This document shows, piece after piece, positions 53,442 through 53,552 of a stretch of 53,552 nucleotides of DNA. Position 1 is the first letter of the stretch. Each line of letters begins with the position of its first letter. The notes under the pieces are model-generated. The model saw only the letters and a list, made by a program, of their open reading frames with translations, was not told where the DNA came from and did no database searches. Origin of the DNA: Nitrospina sp. (GTDB lineage: Bacteria > Nitrospinota > Nitrospinia > Nitrospinales > VA-1); assembly GCA_018702695.1 (NCBI GenBank), contig JABIYR010000009.1, forward strand, positions 1 through 53,552. Reading direction: 5' to 3'. Position numbers and translations under genes: made by a program.

Positions 53442-53552
53442 ACCTCATATTTCACCAAGTCCAGTCATATCAAGGGCGAATTCACTTTTAGCAGTTATAG
53501 AAGAGTTATAGAAGAATTAGTGGGTGTATTTTCTGTAAATTCTGTAAATCAA

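Noticed and set aside
53401-53552. Group I intron in tRNA-Leu as a firm call
   Set aside because: The pairing GGACTT/AAGTCC fits a P1 helix, but it ends with A-T rather than the usual U-G wobble, and no P3-P8 core is visible before the window ends.
1-53552. CRISPR array, insertion sequences, rRNA operon
   Set aside because: No regularly spaced repeats, transposase or rRNA sequence was seen on either strand.

Overview
The window is a moderately AT-rich, gene-dense bacterial chromosome segment from a Gram-negative (diderm) organism. Evidence for the outer membrane includes lipoproteins with clear lipoboxes, an MlaC-type lipid-binding protein, an O-antigen ligase, a heptosyltransferase-like GT9 and an MBOAT/SGNH O-acyl-transfer pair. 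Secreted c-type cytochromes, NuoF and NuoB subunits, a HemY-type protoporphyrinogen oxidase and a thioredoxin-type arsenate reductase point to a respiratory lifestyle. A cytochrome c with an ethylbenzene-dehydrogenase-type haem domain, orphan Nuo genes and RI-type LRR proteins would fit a marine Nitrospinota (Nitrospina-like) or deltaproteobacterial lineage. This placement is inference only; no rRNA or other marker is present.

Layout. 0-4.4 kb: arsC and a truncated secreted protein (minus), then lexA-dinB with a translational overlap, a class V aminotransferase and a peroxiredoxin. 4.4-11.3 kb: two paralogous envelope lipoproteins, an MlaC-family protein, a GHMP kinase and a large RND/MMPL exporter. 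11.3-14.7 kb: small signalling and accessory genes (CheY-like receiver, TPR protein, cyclic-nucleotide-binding-domain protein with a near-consensus sigma-54 promoter), with unusual inverted repeats upstream of two of them. 14.7-20.3 kb: pepA with a terminator-like hairpin just ahead of its start, a stand-alone NuoF-like flavoprotein with its own sigma-70 promoter and terminator, and an oligopeptide-binding lipoprotein. 20.3-33.8 kb: a surface polysaccharide region (O-antigen ligase, two cytoplasmic LRR proteins, a GT4 with a duplicated donor domain, a cupin, a DegT aminotransferase, SGNH and MBOAT proteins, a decayed gene, a flippase-GT2 fusion and a GT9), visibly more AT-rich in its middle. 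33.9-40 kb: housekeeping and hypothetical genes (DHH phosphoesterase, zinc-ribbon/ferritin-like pair, hemG, FIST, MBL-fold, a 55-residue membrane protein).

40.3-48.1 kb holds the two most interesting blocks. The first is a tight pair: a dihaem cytochrome c fused to an EB_dh haem domain, overlapping a secreted protein that carries one CxxCH and one HExxH motif, preceded by a DUF1566 protein. The second is a PAS-AAA+ sigma-54 activator divergent from a four-gene set (degenerate SDR, AhpD-like, PNPOx-like, DUF1348). That set starts from a near-consensus -24/-12 promoter with a repeated upstream motif.

48.2-53.5 kb: an orphan nuoB, a third LRR paralogue, two unrecognised proteins, one of them in a bicistron with a second cyclic-nucleotide-binding-domain protein, and, at the very end, the 5' half of a tRNA-Leu(UAA) whose 3' half is missing or displaced.
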